64,000 nt of DNA. Source: Mastigias papua (Eukaryota > Cnidaria > Scyphozoa > Rhizostomeae > Mastigiidae). This document shows, piece by piece, positions 22,650 through 33,923 of the stretch; within the stretch, counting starts at the first letter, position 1, and each line of letters opens with the position of its first letter. The DNA lies in contig OZ025281.1 of NCBI GenBank assembly GCA_964019165.1, positions 10,059,888 to 10,123,887 on the forward strand, in the 5' to 3' direction. Both the position numbers and the translations under genes were made by a program. Below the pieces are notes generated by a model. That model made no database searches. It was not told the DNA's origin and worked only from the letters and a program-made list of their open reading frames with translations.

Positions 22650-23780
22650 CTTATGTATTCAATTCAATCGCAAAATATACATTCAACCAAATCCTGAAAA
22701 CATTCAATCTCCATGGCAACAAGCACAGAAAGACACGTGGCTGCCAGAAAATGGGCAAAAGTTAAGCCACAGCTACGGAAGAAGACAGTGAGCTGCCTAT
22801 GAAACACATGAAAAGGAATACTTAAAATAGAAAATCAGTTTCACCATCACAGAACTGAACGATCTATAAGACTAGAACACTAGAATAACGAAGTTAAACT
22901 ATGGGTTCTACTGGAAAAAACGGTAGAGTGAAAAGGACTGGAAAACGGTTTAGTTTATGAAGCAGTTTCAAGTGAGTTGGTATTCAAAATTCCACGTGTG
23001 GATTGAAATAAGTTTGAGATTTAAGGAAATCTTACTAAGGGTTATCTGAAGAGTTTTATCAGGTATATGAAAAGTTTGAGAGTGGTCAGTACTACAAAGA
23101 ACAGCTGTGAGGGAAATGCTCATGTAAAACCATGCAAATGGTAGTTTACCAAAATGACATGTTAATCCACATTAAAAAGTATCACTCGTCTAAAATGGTC
23201 CCACGATCTATAAAATTGAATTGACAACGGAAAGGACCGATTCAGCAAATTTTCTTCTTTTGTCATGAGGCCTCAAACATTCTTGCTTCATAAGCATTGA
23301 ATAACACCAATTCTTTACCATTTTCTTGTTATGCAGCCCCCCCCCCCCCCACACACACACACACACATCAATGCCGGATTGTTTTATGGCAGTCCTTCAG
23401 CATAATCCTTACTTCTCTGTCAAAAAATCTCAGTTCTCTGTTATGCAGTTTCGCTTCAAAGGTGAGGAAATGAAGAATACTTTTTACCTCAAACCAAGGT
23501 GAGTGAACTGTCAGATTTACTGACTCTAGTGAGTTATGCTCTACAATGCACTAGAACAATGGCGCTGGATAGTTAATAAAAGAACGTGGTTAAACATTCA
23601 AGACTTACCATCCAAGGTTTCTGATTTTTCTTTGTATCTATCACTTTTATTTCTAGAAGTATCCTGCGCAACTTTTCTATACTAAGATTTTCCAGCAAGT
23701 TCCACTAAAATTGTACTAATATGACTTTAACATCTTCTGTTCACTTGCAAGAATCTTCAGAAAGACAACAAGTTGCATTC
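22650..23780. other. 3' flank of copy A gene and Copia 5' LTR region
   Basis: It aligns with 52720-54020 in copy B without a conserved frame. It contains a C-run followed by (CA)n at 23336-23367. The right end should include the 5' LTR of the Copia element, since a primer-binding site follows at 23785, but the LTR start could not be fixed. Confidence 0.5.
23336..23367. repeat. Poly-C/(CA)n microsatellite
   Basis: About 14 C followed by about 9 CA units. The corresponding place in copy B lacks it. Confidence 0.9.
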
Positions 23781-24357
23781 AATAGGTTATGGGCCATTGA
23801 CTCGTACCAACATAACTGAATTCATTGAGAAGCAACCGGCCAACATCCTTCGAAAGAAGCCAGCTTCAACTTGCACTTCACAGAATTTAGTGATTGTTAC
23901 CACGAAACAACAGGAGAGTGAAGTCAGGATCTGAATTATGTATCTGGATGAAAGTGGGTACGTACGCAACCAAGATCTTCATAAAGTCGATGGATTTGTC
24001 AAATCATGCAACTTGAAAGGTACAATGTAAAATGGAGCCTAATTCGAGAAGGATTGTAGAACATTGCAAATTAGACTGAAGCACTTCCAACTGAGTCAAA
24101 TGGCAATGTAGCAGCGGTTGGGAAATACGAGTTACGGAAAAACCGCTCTTTGGTCATTATAAATATAATTTTATCACTAGAATATTCGCTTTTGTATCTG
24201 ATTGGTCCTGATACAGACGGTTCTCAACAAGTTTGGAAGGAGTTAACCAATCAATTCTAAAAGAAATATTGGGCCAATCAGATAGCGTTGCAAGGAAAAA
24301 TGTACGCATTACAGTTGAAGGAAAGGCAGCCAATAAAACCCCATATCAAAACAATGA

Positions 24358-24366
24358 CGTATAGAG
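24358..24366. repeat. Left 9-bp target-site duplication
   Basis: CGTATAGAG, identical to 26605-26613 on the other side of the 2,238-bp transposon. Copy B (54601-54609) has a single, unduplicated and diverged version. Confidence 0.95.
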
Positions 24367-24709
24367 AGCATAGCCGCCAAATGTTTGATTGGTTGAGGGC
24401 TCTGGCAAATTCTATTTTCTCCCAACCCATTTGACCAATCAGTAAGCAGGATTGTGACTACACGTGAGCTCCACAGCTAAGTTTAGGCCTATTTTCGGCG
24501 TTTTGGCATGTTTTTACCACCCTTCCTACAAAAAACATTGCACGCCCGAGGAGTGCGATTTTATCGCTGATTTTTTGTCCAACTGGTCTTCATACATTGT
24601 CATTTAACCTATATTGGCACCGCCGTGCGATCTCAAAGGGGAGGGGAACAGGACCCATCCAAATATTGAGAATTTTTTTGCATTTCATTTTTTCAATATT
24701 TATCCACGG

Positions 24710-25605
24710 CTCTCTATCAGCGATAATATATTTTGATGTAGATTAAAATACATAAGCATGCTACAATAAATCAGCGATAATACATAGTGATATAAATAAA
24801 AATAAATAAGCATATTAAAATAAAACTTAAACAATGAAGACTACTATATACGACTTAAAAGTAAATAAATGCTGCTCTTCCTAGAGGCCGTGCTTTTGGG
24901 AAGTTGCTAGTTGTTAGTGTAGCAAGTACGCTTTTAGTTTTCGCTTGCACGCGGAAATTGTGTGACTATCTCATCCCACAATTAAGCGACAGAATAGTGA
25001 AAACTTCTTTTGGAAAATTCTAGGTTTTGGTTTGGGATGTTGATATCATGACAGTTTCTTGTCTCATATGCAGATATCTGAGATCTCATGGTGAGTTTTC
25101 CATAAAGACTGCTAGGACATAAGTTATTCAATATCTTATATGTACTTACGGCCTTATTATATTTAGCAAGCTTAAGGGCTGATATCCAATTGCACACCCT
25201 CTCATCCTTTGAATATGCATTTTCAATAAGCGTACGAGCTCTATCTTGATCTAGTTTTGTACCTAATAGGCTACCTCATAGTTCGTTTCCATATCTTAGA
25301 TTAGATTCAACGAGAGATCTGTAGATCTGCTCTAGCTTGGTTTGAGGTAAAATATCTGCTAGTTTGCGAATTGAGGGTAGCCCACATTTAATTTTGTCCT
25401 TGAGACTTTGTAGTGTTCAGTGCAAGTTAAATTTTCATCAACCGCTAGCCCAAGATATTCTACTTTCTGAATCCTTATCGAATCATCGCCTATCTTTAAT
25501 TGCACCGGTTGCTGGATACTATTGAGTTGCCATTTATGACCCACGATCAGGAATTCGGATTTTCTAGCGTCAAGACTAAGTTTATTGCTTCGCATCCACT
25601 CTGAC
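24710..25605 (-). pseudogene. Non-LTR retrotransposon 3' end nested in the DNA transposon
   Basis: On the minus strand, 25595-25370 reads MRSNKLSLDARKSEFLIVGH, then VEYLGLAVDENLTCTEHY (the post-palm LGV-type motif). It continues through a broken RSLVESxLRYGN block near 25300 to 25197-24982 with CNWISALKLAKYNKA, TYKILNNLCP and ETRNCHDI, and a trailing FSKRSFHYS. This is the C-terminal region of a Jockey/CR1-like element. The 3' tail at 24718-24825 contains two diverged units of about 55 bp with ATCAGCGATAATA. The element is 5'-truncated, as usual for target-primed insertions, and carries several stops. Confidence 0.85.
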
Positions 25606-26118
25606 TGAGGTATTGGCTAATTCATGAGAAAATGGCATTACCTAAATGTCTCTAAAGCAGTGTTATTTATGAGTAAATTGTTGAAAGCATTACCGAAAAG
25701 CTTGTTATTTCATTTAAATTAGTTCACTTACCTATATTCACTGTCACAAAAACAAATTCTGTACTGGGATTGGGATATGCAGTGCATGTAGATAACGACA
25801 AGTTTCATTCATAAATCAAGTCACAATCTTTCTTTGGGCAAAGCCACTTCTTACTCCTCTATGTGCAATGTTCTTTGCTGTTCTCAATACCAACTTCTTT
25901 ATCTCAAGAGTATCAAAATGAATCGCTCAATCCATTTAAGCAGTCATTGCCAAAGACCTACTTTCATTCTGCGATGCGATCAACACCTATTAAACTTATG
26001 GCAAGACGAAACTGACGACTACACTTACGCAATCTAGGACTGGAGACTAAAACTCATTCAAAAACGGCGGGAAAAGTTTAAGAGTGGCCGTTTTCGTAAC
26101 ATTTAGGTAATAGTTCAC

Positions 26119-26367
26119 GTGTCTCAAAACAAATTCGGAATGCCTAGAGGAAAAAAGAAATTATGCTCCAACATTCTTCATTACAAATGGAATTGTTCTT
26201 CTCCAGTTTTAATCAATTTGAAAGATAAACTAGGACCTGCAAATGATGTCTCCAAAGCATTCATATACAATAAAGCCAAACGTGGCCTAGTCTGCACTGA
26301 CTGTTTATTGAAATGTCTTTTCAAACGATACCCGTTGAGATCGCACGGCGGTGCCAATATAGGTTAA
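26119..26367 (+). CDS. Hypothetical ORF running into the right TIR
   Basis: An 82-codon open frame inside the DNA transposon. It is basic and has Cys in a loose pattern (LCSN, WNCSS, VCTDC, KCLFKR), and its last 11 codons lie within the right inverted repeat. I see no transposase motif. It could be an exon of an ancestral transposase, a captured host exon, or chance. The absence of stops over 249 bp of AT-rich DNA is only mildly unusual. Confidence 0.25.
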   Translation: MSQNKFGMPRGKKKLCSNILHYKWNCSSPVLINLKDKLGPANDVSKAFIYNKAKRGLVCTDCLLKCLFKRYPLRSHGGANIG

Positions 26368-26604
26368 ATGACAATGTATGAAGACCAGTTGGACAAAAAA
26401 TCAGCGATAAAATCGCACTCCTCGGGCGTGCAATGTTTTTTGTAGGAAGGGTGGTAAAAACATGCCAAAACGCCGAAAATAGGCCTAAACTTAGCTGTGG
26501 AGCTCACGTGTAGTCACAATCCTGCTTACTGATTGGTCAAATGGGTTGGGAGAAAATAGAATTTGCCAGAGCCCTCAACCAATCAAACATTTGGCGGCTA
26601 TGCT

Positions 26605-26613
26605 CGTATAGAG
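26605..26613. repeat. Right 9-bp target-site duplication
   Basis: CGTATAGAG, identical to 24358-24366. Confidence 0.95.
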
Positions 26614-27299
26614 CATTGAAACGCAAAAGTAGATATTATATAAGTTTGCGATAGCTGGAAGCCTGGTTCATTTGTAAATAACCTTACTGAAGTCATATGA
26701 TATGTTGATAATGGCACTTGAGGCCACACCAACAATACCCAAGATCGATATAACCAAGCGATTACTTCACAAAGAAACAGAACAGGAGAATGCACTGCGG
26801 GTGCAGCCTAAAGTGAACGCAATAACATCAGAGCACCCCAGGAGGATAGGGCAGCAGTGCCATCATTTTGAATGGCGAGGACACATCAACCGAGAATGTT
26901 TCCAATTCACAAAAGGCACTCAAACAAAACAGAAGTAAAGTTGAGGAATAACCAGAAAGAAAACAGGTTTATGTAGCAGTAAAAAAATCAGATAAAGGTG
27001 TCAATGGTTTGGTTGTAGAGCACGCATTGACATCATCAGAAACCTTGATCAATTGGATAGTGGATTCCGAAGTAAATTGCCATATGCGCTACAAGCAAGA
27101 TTTATTTATTGACGTCTCAGAACTTGAAGAACCACAGAAGATTACTGTATGAGGTGTATATTTAGTAGACCTTGTTGCAAAAGAGGCAGTGGAGTTACTC
27201 ATAAAAGTATTCGATCATGAATTCAAGCGTTGTCTATTCGTTGAAGTTTTATACGTACGACACCTGTCTTGCAAGCTAATAACGCCTGGTTCACAGTAG

Positions 27300-30200
27300 A
27301 GGCGATTATCGAAAGCGATTATCAAGAGGAAATAAGTCAACACCGTTCTCACTGAAGTGAATAGTTAAACTACATAGGTTTAAAGAGCAGTGCTTCTGAA
27401 AAAAAGATATAATATGCAGGTACTGATTGGAAATGATAAACCCAGAAGGGAGAAAGCAAGAAAGGGAAGGTGTTGGGATGGTAGTTCTAGAAACCGATTG
27501 ATTTATTAACAATTTCATACAATAGTGAACGAAATGGAACCATTGCTATACATTTTATTGAAATATCAAAAACTCTTTGAATATTCACCATAAATCACAG
27601 TCACTTTATTTATAAGATTTACAGAAGCACCTTCAAAACATTGCAGGAACTTGTAGCAAATGTAAGCAAAATTCTACAAGTGTCAAATCAAATTAGTTTA
27701 CCAAGAGAAATGCCAAATATCTTCTACTACCTTCTCATTGACGCTATAATGTCCCCCTATCCAACATATATCCTCTTGACAAATCAGATAAATTTTTGAA
27801 CATTTCTATAAGTTCATGAGCTGCTACACTACTTTATTTGAAATGAAAGGACTTAGGTTCTTTGTCGTTATCATGCTGTTCCTCAATAGAATAAGCAGAT
27901 GATGACTTCTTGAACCCTAAAAGGCCATGGATTTGCAAATTGAGGCTACAGTCACCTCTCGCGGTTTACAACAGCTCCTGATGAAAGAAAAAATGAGGCG
28001 ACTCCTTCAAAAGTAGATACTGCAAATCAAAACAAATGTATAAAATCCCCAAAAGAAATTATTTTGGTAGAAGATTAGCAAAAAGATTACCACGATCTAT
28101 ATATCGAAACAAATCAAATCCTTCAGGTAAAGGTAAGGATTTAAAGGATATTTTACATTTTGAATTGCTGAGGTGCTTTAACACAACTATCAGTATGACA
28201 TGCTACCTTGAAGTCTTCAAACATAAACTCTTTCTGTACAAATCTTACACTCTATTACATTTTCTGGTAACCGCTATATATTCCAGAGTAAGAAACAATG
28301 TCAAGTATTTACTATTCCTAGAAGATATCAGAGGATACAATACAAGGTAAAACTGCCAATACCTGCTACTTACTTGAAGTTGCTAAATTGGCCCATAAGA
28401 ATCAGATAAGCACACAAGTAAAACAGTTCAAGGAAGGGTACCTTGAAAACCTAGAAACTTCAAAGAAATTCAACACAGTGAGGTACTGCACTGAAATCTT
28501 CAGGATCTCCGTCTGGATGATGCCTACCAATGGCAAAAATTTGACAGGGCTTTGAGCTCAAATGGAAAGTATGTTCACAGCACATCCAAGACTTTTGCAA
28601 GAAAACTTGCCCTGCACACTGGCTAAGAGGGATGTGTTTGGAAAGAGAGGGCAGCTATCTGGGTCACGGTCCATTATGAAATACAAGCAACTGCCTTACA
28701 CTTGAATTCCTTTAATCGCAATGGAAGATATTGTGGAATCAAATGATTGAATGTAATACACAGCCAGTGAACATTTCACCAATGGCAGGAGAAATACAAA
28801 TAAGCTCTTCTTGTATGTGAAACTCATTTTCATTTCAAAAATAAACTACTTTTTCTATAGCCACATTGATCTCAGAATCTAACAATGTTTTCAAAATGGC
28901 ATTGATGCTTTACCAGTGACTCAGTGAATCATATACATCATTGGCAGGTGTCAAGTAGTGCCATAGGAGGACCCACTATTGTTTGGTCAAACACAATTGA
29001 GAGTGTTTAGCTTTACTCCCTACAATGGCTATAAAGGCATCCACTAGACAACAGTTTGACTGGATAGTATATAACTCAAAAGAAGATATAGGAAAATCTA
29101 CAATGAAAATTGTAAAAAAAATGAGAAAATTCCTTGGAAAATGTAGGTAGCAACACCAGATACCAGTGACACAACCATGGATTCCCCATTAACCAGAGAC
29201 AAAAGTACATACCAATATGCTAACATAATAAAATATGAAAAAGCAATGGCGAGTAGGATGTCATGATGAGGTAGCAAAAATAGCCAGTACTGCAATGCTT
29301 CTCAATGTTGCTTCATCAGTAGATTCCTAATAAAACTTCACTTTCAAACTGATATTTTAATAATAAAATAAACTCAGCTATAACCACTGTTTTATGATAA
29401 ATGAGCATGTTGATTCTTCAAATTTACAGCATCTCTATCGGATGCCAACTTTTAAAATTCTAGTACAAAACAAATTGTCTTGCATCCAGATACTCCTTAA
29501 TGATGCAATATGATTGATGGGATGGCACAGTTTTGAAAAATGGGGTTTCCCCAGAAGGCTGGATCATTATTAGCTGGATTGAAGAAGAAAAACAAAGTTG
29601 AATTTGAACCTTAGTGGGACAAAAACCACAATCAAAGTTACACATTTGGGCACAAGTACTGAAAAAGCATGATGCAAAATGAGTAGATTCAAATTCAGAC
29701 CTTTCCGTAAAAAAATTGTCATGAGGGTGGTACATCGCTTCATAGCTACCCCCCTGGAAGCCACCCCCCCCCTCAGAAATGTAATTCGATAACATGTTGA
29801 TATGCTATAAAACAATGTTCTTGGCAAAAACCTAGTTGTGTTCACTCATGTGATTAACACTTCCCACATACTTTACACCTAACCATGACGGCAGTTGATC
29901 ATGAGCACATCACACAGAAACAAGTCTAAAAATGTGAACCAAGTACCTTGAGTTTCTGTATGTGACATCTCTCATGATAAGCCCACAAAGCTCTATGAAT
30001 GTTATCTCATGTACAAAAATCAGTTTGTAGACTAAATTTAACTTACATTGAAATGTAATTCCACATAAATATTGAAATCAATATTTGATTATTTTTACAT
30101 GTAAAAATAATTATGTACAGAAAAGTATTTCTGTATTAAAATAACATTACATGGGGCACTACACCATACCTTTTCAGAATATGTTGCTGGTTAATTACCC

Positions 30201-30695
30201 TTAGCTCCTGAACAAGTAAGGATGGAGGTCATGATAAGTGGGGTGATGAGTCATAATCAAAGGGGTTTGGGGTTATAATAAATAGTGTGGGGGATTGAGC
30301 AGTTCTCAAAGTGAAGTAAAAGCTTGAAATAAGCATGGGGGAATTGAATTTGGTCTCAGATTTGTACCAATTTGCTTTCAAACAAACACTTTGATAAAAC
30401 CTCTACAAATAATGCTCATTCACTATTTGAGCATAATTAACAATTGCAAAGCTACAGTGTTGTTTACTTATTGCAATTGAGACAATTCAAACTCAGTTCC
30501 TAACTTGACTTTTTGTGAGTTTATATATGAACAACTTAGAAGCTAACAAGTGGGTATTCCAAGAAGAATAAGAACAGGGGGATTTGAAAAATTCTTCCAA
30601 AAATAAGATTGGGGGTCACTTATTTGAGACCTAAGAATAGGTAATAAAAGCTTTAATCAAGAGCTGACCATAGAATAAAGTCATGCAAAATATGA
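27300..30695. other. Duplicated non-coding block downstream of Copia, copy A
   Basis: From about 27540 it aligns with 60180-62970 in copy B (for example CCTTCAAAACATTGCAGGA and GACTTCTTGAACCCTAAA). No reading frame is conserved between copies. About 28330-28640 is missing from copy B. 27280-27520, with CGATTATCGAAAGCGATTAT, is also specific to copy A and may be an insertion. No gene is supported. Confidence 0.6.
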
Positions 30696-30703
30696 GCTCT
30701 GTC

Positions 30704-31920
30704 CAAAGGTGGCACCACATAGTTGCCAAGTTTTGGGTGTCAAAATGCTGGAGAATTGGGTGTGGCAGATTTTGCAGTCATGGGGATGGGGGTGGGGCTA
30801 TGCCACCACTGCTGTGCAGTTATTATGGAAACCATCAATGCATAGTGACATCTAAAATAGGACCAACATAAAATAAGTAGATCATAACTGTAAAAAGGAA
30901 TGGTTCTAGAAATGATTAGTTTTGAATTAGGGGACTGATGAAGAATGTTCATGAATTGCCAAGTTCCAGTATGTTTTCAGATAGAGGACTTTTTATGTTT
31001 CTTCAGACTGAAAGGAATGCTGGAGATTTTATGACATTTTACCATTGCTGGAAGTTGGCTGGAGATAGCACTGAAATGCTGGAGTCTCCAGTGGGATGTG
31101 GGAGACTTGGCAACTATGCACCATGGGGGGACTGGGGGACATGTCCCCTAGTTTTCTGTAGCGTCCAATTTGTAATTCATGTCCAAATTCAAGTAGAAAA
31201 GGGTTGAGGATATGGGAGATTTCTAGCTTGGTATTAGTCACTGCTATGCCACGTCATTGCCATCTGCATAGCTGTCTGTGGCCCTTTAGTTGCATAGTGT
31301 ACTAGGATATGCTACACGTTTTTGTTTAGACTGGTTTATAAGAAACAAGTACTAGGCTGGTAGAAAAACTAAGAAACTCTAGTAATATGCTAAAGATGAA
31401 TCAAGAAACGAAATTCTATTATATTAATGGTATAGTTAATGGTATAGATATGATTTTACTATAAATGGTACTGTCTTGTCAACAGTTGATATAGTCTTCA
31501 TTTACTTGAATGTTATTTGGAAAAGATTGCAACGTTCGATTTTCATATGCTTGGGCTTTTCACAATGAGCAGAATTCATATACATCCAGAAATGCGCAAT
31601 ACCCATATAATGAGGCAATTTAGGTCCCCAAAAAAACAATTAAGAAACTCTTAATACCAAAATGGCAAAATTTCTATGCCAAATTAAGATACTTTTAGTA
31701 CTAGTGCCAATTTATCCCCCGCCATACAAGACAAAATTCTACTGTTTTAATAAGGTCTATGTTCATTCTTATAAGGCATAAAATTTAACTTTATACGGTC
31801 AAGTTATACAGTCTTCTGCTATAAGGCCTAAGTTCTCAATATTTATTTTATAAAGCCTGATTAAAAGGGAGTGGTTTGTAAAAGCCCGATGTAGCTCTGA
31901 CGTAGTTCACGCCACCCCTG
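30704..31920. mobile_element. hAT-like non-autonomous element, copy A
   Basis: The left end CAAAGGTGGCACC is mirrored by GCCACCCCTG at the right. Flanking octamers GCTCTGTC (30696-30703) and ACTCTGCT (31921-31928) look like a decayed 8-bp target duplication. The copy B element at 62981-63463 has better-preserved ends and octamers, which supports the call. The interior has no transposase. Confidence 0.65.
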
Positions 31921-31929
31921 ACTCTGCTC

Positions 31930-33920
31930 CTAGTGACATACGCAAAGTTTGAATTCACAAGTTCAACACGAATTGTAGTTACATATCTGCTATAAAGCCG
32001 CATAAGCGCTACATGAACCAAACCAACCTACTTAGTTCGTTATGAAAGAGCTCTCTTCAGTAAGACCTACGTTTAAACTTTGGACAAATTAGATAATGAT
32101 GGTGAAATGAAATTTTGCAAGCTCACCTCTCGTTGTTTTCTATTAATCGCATTGTCTCAACACAAAGAAAATGCCACCTACTACTCCTCGCAACACCTGG
32201 CTTGGCGCCCTTATTTAAAGGGATTTTCCTCGTGCGCACATGCCATAGTGAGGCTATAGTAACCATAATGAGGCAACACACTTCGCGCTTTAAAGTTTTT
32301 ATTGACAATTCGGTAGAGTACATCAACGACGGCAGCCAAGCTCACTTTCATTCATCAAGAACAAATATCTGGGATCTTTCAATCAGTTCGATCAACAACA
32401 AAGATTGGCACAAGATATGCACTACATTTCCCTGGATCTCAACTTAAGACAGTGACAAAATCCTAACTCATACACGATATTTTTATCTCCAAAAGGGTGT
32501 TATATCCAGGGACACCGGAGCATATTTTTGAGTGGGTGGGGGCTGGGGGATGAGTTGCAAGTCCATATGACAGTGTGCAACAATGGGGTCAGGGGCACAG
32601 CCCCTGAAAAATTTTGCAACCCACGCCCTATAATTCAGTGGGAAACGCCCTGTTCGAATATAGATATGCATCCTGTCTTGGTAGAAAACGGCAGATAAAA
32701 TCATTGAAGTTTTATTGAGAAAACTGAATAGACCTTATTGCTACTCTATAAAGATTGAAGCCAGATCAGGTAAAATGATAGAGACACACGTTTCCAGAGC
32801 AATGCGATCATGTTGAGCGCTAGGTGACCAAGAACACAGAACCCTTCTCTGACTTTATATGTTTATGAGATTTTTGGACCAGTCTATGGTACTACGTTTT
32901 GAAAAAACATGGGTTATTTACCTCCAATAGGTCCTGATGACTCCGGCAATGGTGATTTTTAAAGGTGAGTGAACTTTAACACGGAAAAAGGAGATAAACT
33001 TTCTATTTGGATCGAACGCCTCAATCTTCGTATCATACATGAGCAGAAAAGTGGGGAGCTGCAGCCCCCCCAGCCCCCCCCCCGGCTCCGGCGTGCCTGA
33101 TATCTTGTTAAAAGTTCTTGGCATTGTTTAGTGTTGTTTACTGTTTGCATTGTATTGCTATTCTACGTTTTCTTTCTCCGTGCTAAATTTCCCTAATTTT
33201 GACAGCAACGCAAATGAATTTACTTCGTTAGTCCGTAAAATGGCAACTATAATATCCGATTTTCAGGAATAATTAAGCCTGTTCCATTTGATTCGCGGCT
33301 TTGATTATGCTACCATCACAGCTCTGCATAATCCTAATATTAGCATACTTGTCACGTCATTCATTTATGTTGATTTGCATCGGTTACAGGACAACGGATC
33401 TTCCCCACAGAAGAAAGAACCATCGTGGGGCACAGGAGTTGAAGAGCACATGAGTTGAAGGGCACCAATACCACACCTTAAATTCTAAGAACCACACCCA
33501 ACATGGAAAATGCGTATGCTGAAATAATACATTTATTAGAAACAGAGAATGGTTGCAATGTTCTAGGCAGGATAATATAGAGTATAAGATGGTTTGGTTT
33601 GTCTCAAAGCCAACGAAAGAAGGATCTGTTACTGTGTTAGGGTATCGCCCAGAGTGGGTTTTTACGGATAAAGAGCGCATTCTGAGGACTTGAGGACGAT
33701 CTTTTAAAAATTTTGAAAAATTGAAGAACCAGCTTCTCTGATATTTCCCTAATTCCAGTTTCTGTGGCCTTTCCCTTCGCTTCTCCTTATTCAAAGGGGA
33801 AGTACATTTTACTAAATAGAAGTATATATACTAGTCAATTTACCCAGCCCATCGACAAAAAATAGCTGAGGACATAAATGTATTAAACGTAAAACTATAT
33901 TAAACAAGGAAATTTTCGAG
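31930..33920. other. End of copy A and the junction to copy B
   Basis: 31940-32450 aligns with 63480-63990. Beyond about 32470 nothing in the window matches until copy B starts near 33880. Around 32640-32705 (GAAACGCCCTG..., GTAGAAAACGG) resembles 41157-41215. A GC-rich tract with CAGCCCCCCCAGCCCCCCCC at 33060-33080 looks like the end of an hAT-type repeat. No gene was found. Confidence 0.5.
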
Positions 33921-33923
33921 ATT

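Larger units (their letters stand above)
24367..26604. mobile_element. 2,238-bp DNA transposon with 270-bp perfect TIRs (Mutator-like?)
   Basis: The first 270 bp (24367-24636) and last 270 bp (26335-26604) are exact reverse complements when compared base by base. Outer ends read AGCATAGCCGCCAAATG. A 9-bp duplication flanks it. Long TIRs and a 9-bp duplication are typical of Mutator-like elements; Merlin (8-9 bp) is an alternative. No transposase was recognised inside, so it is probably non-autonomous. The interior instead holds a minus-strand non-LTR retrotransposon fragment (about 24710-25605) and a short open frame at 26119-26367. Absence from copy B and identical TIRs point to a recent insertion, or to gene conversion keeping the TIRs identical. 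Confidence 0.93.
23785..27290 (+). mobile_element. Degenerate Copia element in copy A, gag to protease
   Basis: GGTTATGGGCC at 23785-23795 matches the Copia-type primer site that pairs with the anticodon region of initiator tRNA-Met. Gag remnants follow in order. About 24130-24357 reads LLYLIGPD, VWKELTNQF, YWANQIAL. After the DNA transposon insertion, 26614-26935 reads MALEA, KRLLHKE and a zinc knuckle whose second Cys is Phe (CHHF...GHINREC). Protease remnants at 27040-27110 read WIVDSEVNCHM, where the catalytic DSG has become DSE. The frame then reaches YVRHLSCKL near 27275 and ends; integrase, RT and RNase H are missing. The same element sits at the same place in copy B, so it predates the duplication. 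Dead copy. Confidence 0.85.
11090..32470. repeat. Segmental duplication, copy A
   Basis: This stretch is colinear with about 33880-64000 in direct orientation. Anchors seen by eye include exon 1 (11145 and 33924), exon 3 (17976 and 43428), the block with CATCACTGAACCCCAGTGAT (20945 and 50570), exon 5 (21836 and 51469), exon 6 (22500 and 52129), the Copia primer site (23785 and 54030), 27597-27640 against 60231-60280, the hAT-like element (30696 and 62973) and 32040-32450 against 63590-63990. Matching blocks look roughly 75-85 percent identical, so the duplication is old. Many insertions and deletions break the alignment. Confidence 0.9.

Noticed and set aside
27270..27525. Copy A-specific segment with CGATTATCGAAAGCGATTATC as a possible transposon
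   Set aside because: The internal short palindrome is clear, but inverted ends and a target duplication could not be shown; a deletion in one copy explains it equally well.
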